In this document: positions 39,256 through 53,596 of the stretch, one piece after another | Layout: every line of letters begins with the position of its first letter | Numbering within the stretch: the first letter of the stretch is position 1 | Assembly (NCBI RefSeq): GCF_000761155.1 | Contig: NZ_CP009533.1 | Location: 186,001 to 250,000 of the forward strand | From: Pseudomonas rhizosphaerae | GTDB lineage: Bacteria > Pseudomonadota > Gammaproteobacteria > Pseudomonadales > Pseudomonadaceae | DNA: 64,000 nucleotides | Direction: 5' to 3' | Notes under the pieces: generated by a model | Told to the model about the DNA's origin: nothing | The model's input: only the letters and a program-made list of their open reading frames with translations | Database searches by the model: none | Position numbers and translations under genes: made by a program

Positions 39256-39288
39256 TCACACATGCCAGTGCCTCGGCAGCCACCAACT

Positions 39289-39313
39289 GCGGATAGCTGA
39301 TCCAGCTATCCGC
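39289..39313 (+). terminator. Hairpin downstream of the RHS toxin gene
   Basis: Perfect 11-bp stem GCGGATAGCTG / CAGCTATCCGC with a 3-nt loop, 33 bp after the stop. The following T content is weak (TTCTGCC), so it may be an inefficient terminator or a bidirectional one shared with the convergent DUF2790 gene. Confidence 0.6.
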
Positions 39314-39351
39314 TTCTGCCAGTTTTTCAAACCGTTGCCAAGCGTTGGATG

Positions 39352-39612
39352 TCAGCTATTGGTACAGCCGTTACCCATCACATGGTATTCCATGATGTGG
39401 CGCTTGCCCTGCGAGTCTTCGTAGGTCAGGCGCGCTGGCACCACGGCACAGACGTTGGGGATCGCCGAGTTGGAAATGACATGGGCGATGTCCGGATGCT
39501 GTGAATAGTCATAGGGTTCTACCACGGGTTTCTGTGTGGCGGCAGTGGTCGTCTCATCGGCCAGGGCGATACCGCTCGAGCCAATCAGCGCAAGAATTAA
39601 CAAAGCTTTCAT
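39352..39612 (-). CDS. DUF2790 small periplasmic protein
   Basis: This 86-residue protein has a clear Sec signal peptide (MKALLILALIGSSGIALA, cleavage before DETTT). The mature part matches the Pseudomonas DUF2790 family: YDYSQHPDIAHVIS, NVCAVVPARLTYEDSQG, YHVMGNGC, with two cysteines likely forming a disulfide. Function is unknown; members are often numerous and metal- or stress-responsive. TAGGAAAATCGAC is the ribosome binding site. It is convergent with the RHS gene and not an obvious immunity protein, since it is exported and belongs to a widespread family. Confidence 0.8.
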   Translation of the reverse strand: MKALLILALIGSSGIALADETTTAATQKPVVEPYDYSQHPDIAHVISNSAIPNVCAVVPARLTYEDSQGKRHIMEYHVMGNGCTNS

Positions 39613-39942
39613 GTCGATTTTCCTATTTTAAAGGCGTCAGGGTGCACGCAGCCCTTGTGAGGTCACGTGTGAAACTTGAGAGTGGGAAAGTGCGATCGAC
39701 AGGCCTTCGTGGGGGGATACAGTCGTTGTCGATCGCGGTGCCGTTGCTGGCGAAGTGGATTCTAGGCGCCCGTACCGTGGGTAAACAGAGCCGGTTCGGA
39801 TAAACAGTTTTATCCGAATCTGCACTAATCGCCTGTGGCCGGGCGGGTAGCGTTACTACCATCGTCGAATGGCTGCACAGGCCAGATACCCTTAAAACGT
39901 TTGCATACAACAACAACTATTTACTCGACCGAGGTATGAAAG
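39613..39942. other. Intergenic region, DUF2790 gene / acsA, with a dyad
   Basis: This 330-bp region contains divergent promoters for the DUF2790 gene and acsA. A perfect dyad at 39795-39818 is listed separately. No small gene is convincing. The untranslated part before acsA is A-rich (ACAACAACAACTA), consistent with an mRNA leader that could bind Crc/Hfq-type regulators; this last point is inference. Confidence 0.5.
39795..39818. promoter_or_regulatory. Perfect 10-bp dyad upstream of acsA
   Basis: TTCGGATAAA and TTTATCCGAA are separated by CAGT, about 125 bp upstream of the acsA start. The size and symmetry suit a dimeric regulator. The regulator is not identified. Confidence 0.55.
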
Positions 39943-41904
<1,962 letters not shown>

Positions 41905-41926
41905 TGTGATGTGATCTTGAGGACGT

Positions 41927-42002
41927 CTTCGCGGGCAGAGCCCGCTCCCACAATGTGTGGATTGCAGTGATGCATTGTGGGAGCGGGCCTCTGCCCGCGA
42001 AG
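41927..42002. repeat. REPIN (cgggcagag subtype)
   Basis: Two inverted REPs (41927-41955, 41972-42002) share the core TTCGCGGGCAGAGCCCGCTC, with 1-base differences in the arms and a 16-bp spacer. The spacing is the same as in the metZ REPIN although the REP subtype differs. Confidence 0.9.
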
Positions 42003-42355
42003 GGGCCATCAGGGCCGTCCACTGCTGCTTACCGCTTGATCTCTATTCACCCCCGCCAACAACACCAGACTTGCCGTCCCACAAGGCTTTGCCAATAATG
42101 GGCGCGCTCACGACCCGTGGGCGAGCGAGTATTTCTGTGCCTGTGCATGATTAACAAATCCTGTCAATGCTTCGCTCTGGTCGACTTGGTGCTTCTGTAA
42201 CTTCTTGTCGCATGGAAGCAATATCGACTGGCACAGTGCCGTTAAAATGCGCTCACTCGCCGAACCCTGCGGCGTCGCCTGTTCAGCCTCATTTTTCGCA
42301 TTCTGGGCCTGCCCTCACTCTGCCCTTACTGCCCTTTTTCGCTGGAGCTCACCCG
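42003..42355 (+). promoter_or_regulatory. aotJ upstream region with ArgR box
   Basis: No gene is seen here. TGTCGCATGGAAGCAA at 42206-42221 fits the Pseudomonas ArgR half-site pattern TGTCGC-N8-AA. A possible -10 (TTAAAAT, 42242-42248) lies just downstream. The ATG of aotJ follows GGAGCTCACCCG. ArgR activation of arginine uptake in the presence of arginine is the expected control. Confidence 0.7.
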
Positions 42356-43132
42356 ATGAAGAAACTCGCACTGTTTGGCGCATTGGCACTGTCCGTGCTG
42401 TCGGCGACATCGTTCGCCGATGAAAAGCCGCTGAAGATCGGTATCGAAGCCGCCTACCCTCCGTTCGCCTCCAAGGCGCCGGACGGCAGCATCGTCGGCT
42501 TCGACTACGACATCGGCAACGCGCTGTGTGCCGAGATGAAGGTCAAGTGCACGTGGGTCGAGCAGGAATTCGACGGCCTCATTCCTGCTCTGAAGGTCCG
42601 CAAGATCGACGCCATCCTGTCGTCGATGTCGATCACCGACGACCGCAAGAAATCCGTCGACTTCACCAACAAGTACTACGCCACGCCGGCACGGCTGGTC
42701 ATGAAGTCCGGCACTCAGGTGAGCGACTCCATGGTCGAGCTCAAGGGCAAGAAGATCGGCGTGCAGCGCGGCACCATCCATGATCGCTATGCCAACGAAG
42801 TGCTCAAGCCACTGGGCGTCGAAGTGATGCCGTATGGCTCGCAGAACGAGATCTACCTGGACGTGGCTGCTGGCCGACTGGACGGTACCTTGGCCGATGC
42901 CACGCTGTTGCAGGACGGCTTCCTCAACACCGACGCCGGCAAGGGCTACGCCTTCGTGGGCCCGTCGGTGAACGATCCGAAATACTTCGGTGACGGCATC
43001 GGCATCGCCGTGCGCAAGGGCGACAAGGCCAATGTGGACCGCATCAACGCGGCCATCCAGGGCATTCGTGCCAATGGCGAATACAAGAAGATTCAGGACA
43101 AGTACTTCGACTTCGACATCTACGGCAAATAA
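42356..43132 (+). CDS. aotJ: Arginine/ornithine ABC transporter, periplasmic binding protein
   Basis: This 258-residue family-3 solute-binding protein has a signal peptide ([21 protein letters not shown], cleavage near FA-DEKP). Mature landmarks are [31 protein letters not shown] and [22 protein letters not shown], typical of the HisJ/ArgT/AotJ group. A start upstream at 42167 is in frame but would precede the signal peptide and the ArgR box, so it is rejected. It is followed by a hairpin and then aotQ, aotM, aotP and argR. Confidence 0.92.
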   Translation: MKKLALFGALALSVLSATSFADEKPLKIGIEAAYPPFASKAPDGSIVGFDYDIGNALCAEMKVKCTWVEQEFDGLIPALKVRKIDAILSSMSITDDRKKSVDFTNKYYATPARLVMKSGTQVSDSMVELKGKKIGVQRGTIHDRYANEVLKPLGVEVMPYGSQNEIYLDVAAGRLDGTLADATLLQDGFLNTDAGKGYAFVGPSVNDPKYFGDGIGIAVRKGDKANVDRINAAIQGIRANGEYKKIQDKYFDFDIYGK

Positions 43133-43154
43133 GCCGGCAGACGTCACCTGACTG

Positions 43155-43194
43155 ATGGTGCAAACGGCGGGGAACCGCGGTTTGCACCATTTTT
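43155..43194 (+). terminator. Intra-operon hairpin/terminator between aotJ and aotQ
   Basis: Perfect 11-bp stem ATGGTGCAAAC (43155-43165) / GTTTGCACCAT (43180-43190) is followed by TTTTC. Partial termination here would give more binding protein than permease. Confidence 0.8.
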
Positions 43195-43218
43195 CATTCT
43201 CCGGGCGAGGATCTCTAC

Positions 43219-43908
43219 ATGTTGAAAGGCTACGGGGCCGTCATTCTCGATGGCGCTTGGCTGACGCTGCAGCTCGCCTTGTCGTCCATGGCACTGGCCG
43301 TCGTGCTGGGTCTGCTCGGCGTGGCCTTGCGCCTGTCGCCGGTACGCTGGCTGGCCTGGCTGGGCGATCTGTACGCCACGGTAATTCGCGGCATACCCGA
43401 TCTGGTGCTGATCCTGCTGATCTTCTACGGCGGCCAGGACATCCTCAATCGCGTAGCGCCCCTGGTAGGGTACGACGACTACATCGACCTCAATCCGTTG
43501 CTGGCCGGTATCTTTACCCTGGGCTTCATCTTTGGTGCCTATCTGTCGGAAACCTTTCGAGGGGCCTTCATGGCCATTCCCAAGGGCCAGGCCGAGGCTG
43601 GCATGGCCTATGGCATGAGCAGCCTGCAGGTGTTCTTCAGGGTACTGGTGCCGCAGATGATTCGGCTGGCGATCCCGGGCGTGACCAACAATTGGCTGGT
43701 GCTGACCAAGGCCACGGCATTGATTTCGGTGGTCGGCCTGCAGGACATGATGTTCAAGGCCAAGCAGGCGGCGGATGCCACCCGCGAGCCGTTCACCTTC
43801 TTCCTCGCAGTGGCGGCGATGTACCTGGTGATCACCAGCGTGTCGCTGCTGTTGCTGCGCGCCCTGGAAAAACGCTACTCGGTGGGCATCAAGGCGGCTG
43901 AACTATGA
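43219..43908 (+). CDS. aotQ: Arginine/ornithine ABC transporter permease AotQ
   Basis: This 229-residue HisQ-type permease has about five TM helices. It carries the EAA loop region (GAFMAIPKGQAEAGMAYGMS, about 115-134) that contacts the ATPase. GGGCGAGGATCTCTAC precedes the start. It overlaps aotM by 4 bp (ATGA). Confidence 0.92.
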   Translation: MLKGYGAVILDGAWLTLQLALSSMALAVVLGLLGVALRLSPVRWLAWLGDLYATVIRGIPDLVLILLIFYGGQDILNRVAPLVGYDDYIDLNPLLAGIFTLGFIFGAYLSETFRGAFMAIPKGQAEAGMAYGMSSLQVFFRVLVPQMIRLAIPGVTNNWLVLTKATALISVVGLQDMMFKAKQAADATREPFTFFLAVAAMYLVITSVSLLLLRALEKRYSVGIKAAEL

Positions 43909-44603
43909 TCTTCGATTACAACGTCGTCTGGGACAGCCTGCCGCTGTACCTCAGTGGCATGCTGGAAACCCTGAAGCTGCTGGCGATTTCACTGTTCTTC
44001 GGCCTGCTGGCGGCGCTGCCGCTGGGGTTGATGCGGGTGTCCCGGCAGCCGCTGGTCAATGGCATTGCGTGGCTTTATACCTATGTGATTCGTGGCACGC
44101 CGATGCTCGTGCAACTGTTCCTGATCTACTACGGACTGGCCCAGTTCGAGGCCGTGCGCAACAGTGTGCTGTGGCCATGGCTGTCGAGTGCCACGTTCTG
44201 CGCCTGCCTGGCGTTCGCCATCAACACCAGTGCCTACACCGCCGAGATCATTGCCGGCAGCCTGCGTGCCACACCGCCGGGCGAGATCGAGGCGGCCAGG
44301 GCGATGGGCATGTCCAAGGCCGGGATGTACCGGCGCATCCTGCTGCCATCGGCACTGCGCCGGGCGCTGCCGCAATACAGCAACGAAGTGATCATGATGC
44401 TGCAGACCACCAGCCTGGCCTCGATCGTGACCCTGATCGACATCACCGGCGCGGCGCGCACAGTGAATGCCCAGTATTACCTGCCGTTCGAAGCCTACAT
44501 CACGGCCGGTGTGTGCTACCTGTGCCTGACGTTCATTCTGGTGCGCCTGTTCAAGCTGGCCGAGCGCCGCTGGCTGGCCTACCTGGCTCCGCGCAGGCAC
44601 TGA
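43905..44603 (+). CDS. aotM: Arginine/ornithine ABC transporter permease AotM
   Basis: This 232-residue HisM-type permease has about five TM helices. Landmarks are the VIRGTPMLVQLFLIYYGL motif and the EAA loop SLRATPPGEIEAARAMGMSK. It overlaps aotQ. In P. aeruginosa an extra gene, aotO, lies between aotM and aotP; here only 71 bp separate aotM from aotP, so aotO is absent. Confidence 0.92.
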   Translation: MIFDYNVVWDSLPLYLSGMLETLKLLAISLFFGLLAALPLGLMRVSRQPLVNGIAWLYTYVIRGTPMLVQLFLIYYGLAQFEAVRNSVLWPWLSSATFCACLAFAINTSAYTAEIIAGSLRATPPGEIEAARAMGMSKAGMYRRILLPSALRRALPQYSNEVIMMLQTTSLASIVTLIDITGAARTVNAQYYLPFEAYITAGVCYLCLTFILVRLFKLAERRWLAYLAPRRH

Positions 44604-44674
44604 CCGCGTGCAGCGGAAACCCTTTCGTCACGGGCCAGTGACCCGTGACTGACCGATTTGCGAGACCCCCGATC

Positions 44675-45439
44675 ATGTACAAACTTCAAGTTCAGGACCT
44701 GCACAAGCGCTACGGCTCGCACGAGGTGCTCAAGGGTGTCTCGCTGGCGGCGAAGGCGGGCGATGTGATCAGCATCATCGGCTCCAGCGGATCGGGCAAG
44801 AGCACGTTCCTGCGGTGCATCAACCTGCTCGAACAACCCCATGCGGGCAAGATCCTGCTCAACGACGAAGAGCTCAAGCTGGTCCCCGGCAAGGACGGCG
44901 CGCTCAGGGCGGCCGATCCCAGGCAGTTGCAGCGCCTGCGCTCGCGCCTGTCCATGGTGTTTCAGCATTTCAACCTGTGGTCGCACATGACGGCGCTGGA
45001 AAACATTATCGAGGCGCCGGTGCACGTCCTGGGCGTTTCCAAGAAGGAAGCCTTGGAGAAAGCCGAGTATTATCTGGCCAAGGTAGGCGTCTCGCACCGC
45101 AAGGATGCGTATCCCGGGCACATGTCCGGCGGCGAGCAGCAACGTGTGGCCATCGCCCGCGCGCTGGCGGTGGAGCCGGAGGTGATGCTGTTCGACGAGC
45201 CGACCTCGGCACTCGATCCCGAGCTGGTCGGTGACGTGCTCAAGGTGATGCAGGCGTTGGCCCAGGAAGGGCGGACCATGGTCGTGGTGACCCACGAGAT
45301 GGGTTTTGCCCGCGAGGTGTCGAACCAGCTGGTGTTCCTGCACAAGGGGCTGGTCGAAGAAACCGGCGATCCGCGCGAGGTGCTGGCCAACCCACGCTCA
45401 GAGCGGCTGCAGCAGTTTTTGTCCGGCAGCCTCAAGTGA
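44675..45439 (+). CDS. aotP: Arginine/ornithine ABC transporter ATP-binding protein AotP
   Basis: This 254-residue ATPase of the HisP group has Walker A GSSGSGKST (36-44), the MSGGEQQRVAIARAL signature and Walker B VMLFDEPTSALDPE. I use ATG 44675 (MYKLQVQDLHKRYG), which gives the family's length; an in-frame GTG at 44645 would add ten unsupported residues. It is the last transport gene before argR. Confidence 0.93.
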   Translation: MYKLQVQDLHKRYGSHEVLKGVSLAAKAGDVISIIGSSGSGKSTFLRCINLLEQPHAGKILLNDEELKLVPGKDGALRAADPRQLQRLRSRLSMVFQHFNLWSHMTALENIIEAPVHVLGVSKKEALEKAEYYLAKVGVSHRKDAYPGHMSGGEQQRVAIARALAVEPEVMLFDEPTSALDPELVGDVLKVMQALAQEGRTMVVVTHEMGFAREVSNQLVFLHKGLVEETGDPREVLANPRSERLQQFLSGSLK

Positions 45440-45550
45440 CACTTGCTTGAAACGCTTGCTGGGTGTTTTGGTGGGCGCAGGGCATGCTTGACGCGGCGCA
45501 GTGCAATTTCCCATTCTGCTTTTGATACTTAAGGTTTCGGTCCGCATCAG

Positions 45551-46531
45551 ATGACAGCCCAACGAATCGGTTTCCTCTATTGGCCCAGCACGCGAGCCCT
45601 GACCCTGGCGCTGGCCGAAGAGGCCCTGCGAGTGGCGCAGAAGGTGCACCCGGACGTGACCTACGAATTGCTCTTTCTGCAGGCCGAGCCCCCCGTACCG
45701 GGTGGCTGGCAATTGCCGGGCGAGGCGTGGCACGGTCGCCTCGAAGGCTGCCAGAAGCTGTTCCTGCTGGCCGACGAGCCACCGGCGGCGTTGGCGCCGG
45801 CCCTGTCTACCGCGCTCAAGCAAACCGTGCGCGCCGGGTGCCTGGTGGGTGGGCTGTCGGCGGGGGTCTATCCACTGGCGCAGTTGGGGCTGCTCGATGG
45901 CTACCGTGCGGCTGTGCATTGGCGCTGGCAGGATGATTTTGCCGAGCGCTTTCCCAAGGTCATCGCCACCAGCCATTTGTTCGACTGGGATCGCGATCGC
46001 ATGACCGCCTGCGGCGGTCTGTCGGTGCTCGACCTGCTGCTGGCGGTGCTGGCCCGTGATCACGGCGCCGAGCTGGCCGGTGCGGTGTCCGAGGAACTGG
46101 TGGTTGAGCGTATCCGCGAAGGTGGGGAGCGCCAGCGCATTCCCTTGCAGAATCGCCTAGGGTCCAGCCATCCGAAGCTGACCCAGGCGGTGCTGTTGAT
46201 GGAAGCCAATATCGAAGAGCCGTTGACCACCGACGAGATCGCCCAGCACGTGTGCGTATCGCGGCGGCAGTTGGAGCGCATTTTCAAGCAGTATCTGAAC
46301 CGCGTGCCCAGTCAGTATTACCTCGAGCTGCGCCTGAACAAGGCCCGGCAGATGCTGATGCAGACCAGCAAGTCGATCATCCAGATCGGCCTGTCGTGCG
46401 GGTTCTCTTCGGGGCCGCATTTCTCCAGCGCCTACCGCAATTTCTTCGGCGCCACCCCCCGCGAAGACCGCAACCAGCGCCGCAGCAGCAGCCCGTTCGA
46501 GCTGTCCTCGGTGCCGGCCGAGCGCGGCTGA
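45551..46531 (+). CDS. argR: Arginine-responsive AraC-family regulator ArgR
   Basis: This 326-residue protein has an N-terminal class I glutamine amidotransferase-like (DJ-1/PfpI) domain (about 1-190) and a C-terminal AraC/XylS double helix-turn-helix (about 215-310: TTDEIAQHVCVSRRQLERIFKQYLN, then QIGLSCGFSSGPHFSSAYRNFFG). In Pseudomonas this non-E. coli type of ArgR binds arginine, activates aot/aru genes and represses arginine synthesis genes. The 111-bp gap from aotP allows read-through or its own promoter. Confidence 0.95.
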   Translation: MTAQRIGFLYWPSTRALTLALAEEALRVAQKVHPDVTYELLFLQAEPPVPGGWQLPGEAWHGRLEGCQKLFLLADEPPAALAPALSTALKQTVRAGCLVGGLSAGVYPLAQLGLLDGYRAAVHWRWQDDFAERFPKVIATSHLFDWDRDRMTACGGLSVLDLLLAVLARDHGAELAGAVSEELVVERIREGGERQRIPLQNRLGSSHPKLTQAVLLMEANIEEPLTTDEIAQHVCVSRRQLERIFKQYLNRVPSQYYLELRLNKARQMLMQTSKSIIQIGLSCGFSSGPHFSSAYRNFFGATPREDRNQRRSSSPFELSSVPAERG

Positions 46532-46544
46532 TCTCCTTCTGCGC

Positions 46545-46741
46545 TGTACCAGATGAACCGAGGTATGGCTTTCGCGGCCACGGACCGCTCCCACAGGGCG
46601 CGTGTTCTCTGTGTGGGAGCGGTCATCGGCCGCGAAGCAGGCACCGCGGTGTGCCAGCTGAACCGCGGTGTCGCGTTCGCGGGCAGAGCCCGCTCCCACA
46701 GGGTACGCATTTTTCGTAGGAGCGGTCATCGGCCGCGAAGG
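46545..46741. repeat. REP cluster: two consecutive REPINs of mixed subtypes
   Basis: Four REP elements occur in alternating orientation: 46570-46594 (+), 46611-46637 (-), 46675-46702 (+, cgggcagag subtype) and 46714-46741 (-, ccgatgaccgctcc subtype). A similar 33-bp flank (about GTACCAGATGAACCGAGGTAT, and a variant) precedes the first and third, suggesting duplication of a flank-plus-REPIN unit followed by subtype mixing. Confidence 0.85.
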
Positions 46742-48163
<1,422 letters not shown>

Positions 48164-48206
48164 ATGGCCTGTTCGCAGCGTTGGCCCCAGGCCGGCGCTG
48201 CCTTGG

Positions 48207-48250
48207 CAATCGACCGTTGCAATCGACCGCTTCAATCGCCTGCTTCAATG
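48207..48250. repeat. 13-bp tandem repeat between aruC and aruF
   Basis: Three units (CAATCGACCGTTG, CAATCGACCGCTT, CAATCGCCTGCTT) plus a partial CAATG lie in the 103-bp aruC-aruF gap just upstream of the aruF ribosome binding site. Confidence 0.75.
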
Positions 48251-48266
48251 GACAAGGAGTGACACC

Positions 48267-49295
48267 ATGCTGGTAATGCGCCCTGCGCAAATGGCTGACC
48301 TGGCCGAGGTTCAGCGGCTGGCCGCCGACAGCCCCATCGGTGTCACCTCCCTGCCGGACGATGCCGGTCGGCTGAGTGACAAGATCACCAAGTCCGAAGC
48401 CTCTTTTGCCGCCGAAGTCAGCTTCAACGGTGAAGAAAGCTACTTCTTCGTCCTCGAGGACCTGGCCACCCAGCGTCTGGTCGGCTGTTCGGCGATCGTC
48501 GCCTCCGCGGGCTACTCCGAGCCCTTCTACAGCTTTCGCAACGAGACCTTCGTGCACGCCTCGCGCGAGCTGAAGATCCACAACAAGATTCACGTGCTTT
48601 CGCAGTGCCACGACCTGACCGGCAACAGCCTGTTGACCAGTTTCTACGTGGTGCCCGAGCTGGTCGGCAGTATCTGGGCCGAACTCAACTCGCGCGCGCG
48701 CCTGCTGTTCATGGCCAACCATCCGGAACGCTTTGCCGATTCGGTGGTGACCGAGATCGTCGGCTACAGCGACGAGCAGGGCGATTCGCCTTTCTGGGAT
48801 GCGATTGGACGCAACTTCTTCGACCTCAACTACGCCGAGGCCGAACGCCTGTGCGGCATCAAGAGCCGCACGTTCCTCGCCGAACTGATGCCGCACTACC
48901 CGATCTACGTGCCACTGCTGCCCGACGCAGCCCAGGAGGCCATGGGCCAGGTGCATCCACGGGCGCAGGTGACCTTCGACATATTGATGCGCGAAGGTTT
49001 CGAGACCGATCACTACATCGATATCTTCGACGGCGGGCCGACCTTGCATGCGCGCGTGTCGGGCATTCGCTCGATCGCCCACAGCCGCGTGGTCCCGGTC
49101 AAGCTGCTCGCGGCCAGCGATGAGCGCGGCGGTCCGGGCCGTCCCTATCTGGTGTCCAACGGCTTGCTGCAGGATTACCGCGCGGTGCTGCTGGAGCTCG
49201 ACTGGGTACCCGGCAAGCCGGTCGGTCTGGACCTGGCGACCGCCGAAGCGCTGGGTGTGGGCGAGGGCGCCAGCGTGCGCCTGGTTGCAGTTTGA
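48267..49295 (+). CDS. aruF: Arginine N-succinyltransferase, subunit AruF (alpha)
   Basis: This 342-residue GNAT-like acyltransferase of the AstA family carries the family N-terminus MLVMRPAQMADLAEVQRLA and the NTYxREIHVL-equivalent HNKIHVLSQCHDLTGNS. Together with AruG it forms the heteromeric enzyme that succinylates arginine with succinyl-CoA, the first AST step. AAGGAGTGACACC is a strong ribosome binding site. Confidence 0.92.
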   Translation: MLVMRPAQMADLAEVQRLAADSPIGVTSLPDDAGRLSDKITKSEASFAAEVSFNGEESYFFVLEDLATQRLVGCSAIVASAGYSEPFYSFRNETFVHASRELKIHNKIHVLSQCHDLTGNSLLTSFYVVPELVGSIWAELNSRARLLFMANHPERFADSVVTEIVGYSDEQGDSPFWDAIGRNFFDLNYAEAERLCGIKSRTFLAELMPHYPIYVPLLPDAAQEAMGQVHPRAQVTFDILMREGFETDHYIDIFDGGPTLHARVSGIRSIAHSRVVPVKLLAASDERGGPGRPYLVSNGLLQDYRAVLLELDWVPGKPVGLDLATAEALGVGEGASVRLVAV

Positions 49296-49355
49296 TACCT
49301 GGTTGAACAGGCCGAGTTCTGCGGGTGCCGTACGGCGCTCGCTCGAGGAGAAAGC

Positions 49356-51847
<2,492 letters not shown>

Positions 51848-51896
51848 AGCGTCGTAGCAACGTTGCGTACAAGAACAGATCCACGGAGCCGAACCG

Positions 51897-53240
51897 ATGA
51901 AACCCTGTGAAGTGAATTTCGATGGCCTGGTGGGGCCTACCCACAACTACGGTGGGTTGTCCTACGGCAACGTGGCGTCGCAAAGCAACAGCCAGCAAGG
52001 CTCCAATCCGCGCGAAGCGGCGCGCCAGGGCCTGGCCAAGATGAAGGCGCTGATGGAACTGGGCTTCACCCAGGGTGTGCTGGCGCCCCAGGAGCGTCCC
52101 GACGTGGCCGCGCTGCGGCGCCTGGGCTTTGCCGGCAGCGATGCCGACGTGATCGCCCAGGCGGCGCGTGACGCCATGCCGCTGCTGGTGGCCAGCTGTT
52201 CGGCCTCGAGCATGTGGGTCGCCAACGCGGCCACCGTCAGCCCCAGCGCCGACACCGCCGATGGCCGCGTGCATTTCACCGCCGCCAACCTCAACTGCAA
52301 GTTCCACCGCAGCATCGAACATCCCACCACCAGCCGTGTGTTGCAGGCGATGTTCGCCGACGCCACGCACTTCGCCCACCACGAGGCCCTGCCTGCCGTT
52401 GCCCAGTTTGGCGACGAGGGCGCCGCCAACCATACCCGCCTGTGCCGTGACTACGGCGAAGCTGGCGTGGAATTCTTCGTCTACGGTCGCAGTGCCTTCG
52501 ATGCGCGCCTGCCCGCGCCGCAGAAATACCCGGCGCGTCAGACCCTGGAAGCGTCCCAGGCCGTTGCCCGGCTGCATGGGCTGGGTGAGGAGGGCGTGGT
52601 GTTCGCCCAACAGAATCCAGCGGTGATCGACCAGGGCGTGTTCCATAACGACGTGATCGCGGTCGGCAATGGCGAACTGCTGTTCCACCATGAGGATGCT
52701 TTCCTCGACAGCGACCGCGTGCTGGCCGAACTGCAGACCAAGCTCGCCGCGCGCGGTGGCCGCCTGCAACCGATCAGCGTGCCCCGCGCCGAGGTGTCCG
52801 TGGACGACGCCGTGCGTACCTACCTGTTCAACAGCCAGTTGCTCAGCCGCGCCGACGGCAGCATGCTGCTGGTGGTGCCGGAGGAATGCCGCGCCAACCC
52901 CCTTGTCTGGAGCTACCTGGAGCGCCTGACCGGGCAGGGCAGCGGTATTGCCGAGGTCAAGGTGTTCGACCTCAAGCAAAGCATGCGCAACGGCGGAGGA
53001 CCTGCGTGCCTGCGATTGCGCGTGGCGCTCAAGCCCGAGGAACTGGCGGCGGTCAACCCGGGCGTGATCCTCACGCCTGCGCTGCATGACACCCTGAACG
53101 ACTGGGTCGAGCGCCATTATCGCGACCGCCTGGTCGAGGCGGATATGGCCGACCCGCAACTTCTGCTCGAATGCCGCGAGGCATTGGACGAGCTGACCCA
53201 GATCCTGGCGCTGGGTTCGGTCTATCCTTTCCAGCTCTGA
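51897..53240 (+). CDS. aruB: N-succinylarginine dihydrolase
   Basis: This 447-residue guanidino-modifying enzyme releases two NH3 and CO2 from succinylarginine to give succinylornithine (second AST step). [18 protein letters not shown] is the family N-terminus; the nucleophile is C371 in [26 protein letters not shown] precedes the ATG at 51897. Confidence 0.95.
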   Translation: MKPCEVNFDGLVGPTHNYGGLSYGNVASQSNSQQGSNPREAARQGLAKMKALMELGFTQGVLAPQERPDVAALRRLGFAGSDADVIAQAARDAMPLLVASCSASSMWVANAATVSPSADTADGRVHFTAANLNCKFHRSIEHPTTSRVLQAMFADATHFAHHEALPAVAQFGDEGAANHTRLCRDYGEAGVEFFVYGRSAFDARLPAPQKYPARQTLEASQAVARLHGLGEEGVVFAQQNPAVIDQGVFHNDVIAVGNGELLFHHEDAFLDSDRVLAELQTKLAARGGRLQPISVPRAEVSVDDAVRTYLFNSQLLSRADGSMLLVVPEECRANPLVWSYLERLTGQGSGIAEVKVFDLKQSMRNGGGPACLRLRVALKPEELAAVNPGVILTPALHDTLNDWVERHYRDRLVEADMADPQLLLECREALDELTQILALGSVYPFQL

Positions 53241-53278
53241 CGATCATTTCCAATTCTGAATATCACCGAGGTACATGT

Positions 53279-53569
53279 ATGTCCGACGCCCTGCGCTTGA
53301 TTCTCGAAGACACCGACGGCACCCAACTGGAAACCTCCTGCACGCGCTTCTGCGTGGTCTGGCAAGGTAAGGAAGTCTGGATCCAGCACGATGGCCGCGG
53401 CCAGTTGCTGATCGGCGTCGATGTGGAAGAAGGCGATGCCGAATACGCCAACCTTCTGCTGCGGCCCCTGGCGACCAACCTGGTCAGCCTGCAGCTGGAA
53501 ATGGAACCGGCCGATGCCGGTGCCGAGGAAGAAGACGGCCACGTTCACGGTCCGGACTGCAACCACTAA
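53279..53569 (+). CDS. Conserved small protein within the aru operon
   Basis: This 96-residue acidic protein starts at ATG 53279 (MSDALRLILEDTDGTQLETS) after CCGAGGTACATGT. The first 80 residues look like a compact beta-rich fold (CVVWQGKEVWIQHDGRGQLLIG). The C-terminus is a Glu-rich stretch ending HVHGPDCNH, a likely metal-binding tail. It sits between aruB and aruE, where P. aeruginosa has a similarly placed uncharacterised gene. I do not recognise a function. Confidence 0.75.
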   Translation: MSDALRLILEDTDGTQLETSCTRFCVVWQGKEVWIQHDGRGQLLIGVDVEEGDAEYANLLLRPLATNLVSLQLEMEPADAGAEEEDGHVHGPDCNH

Positions 53570-53596
53570 AACTTCATCCTTCAGGGACGCCGCCCC

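Noticed and set aside
39352..39612. DUF2790 protein as immunity protein for the RHS-ART toxin
   Set aside because: It is convergent, exported, and belongs to a widespread Pseudomonas family not linked to toxins.
42222..42250. Sigma-54 promoter (TGGCAC...) upstream of aotJ
   Set aside because: TGGCAC is present but the TTGC half is missing at the right spacing.
42167..42355. Upstream start for aotJ
   Set aside because: It would put 63 residues before a normal signal peptide and include the ArgR box in the coding region.
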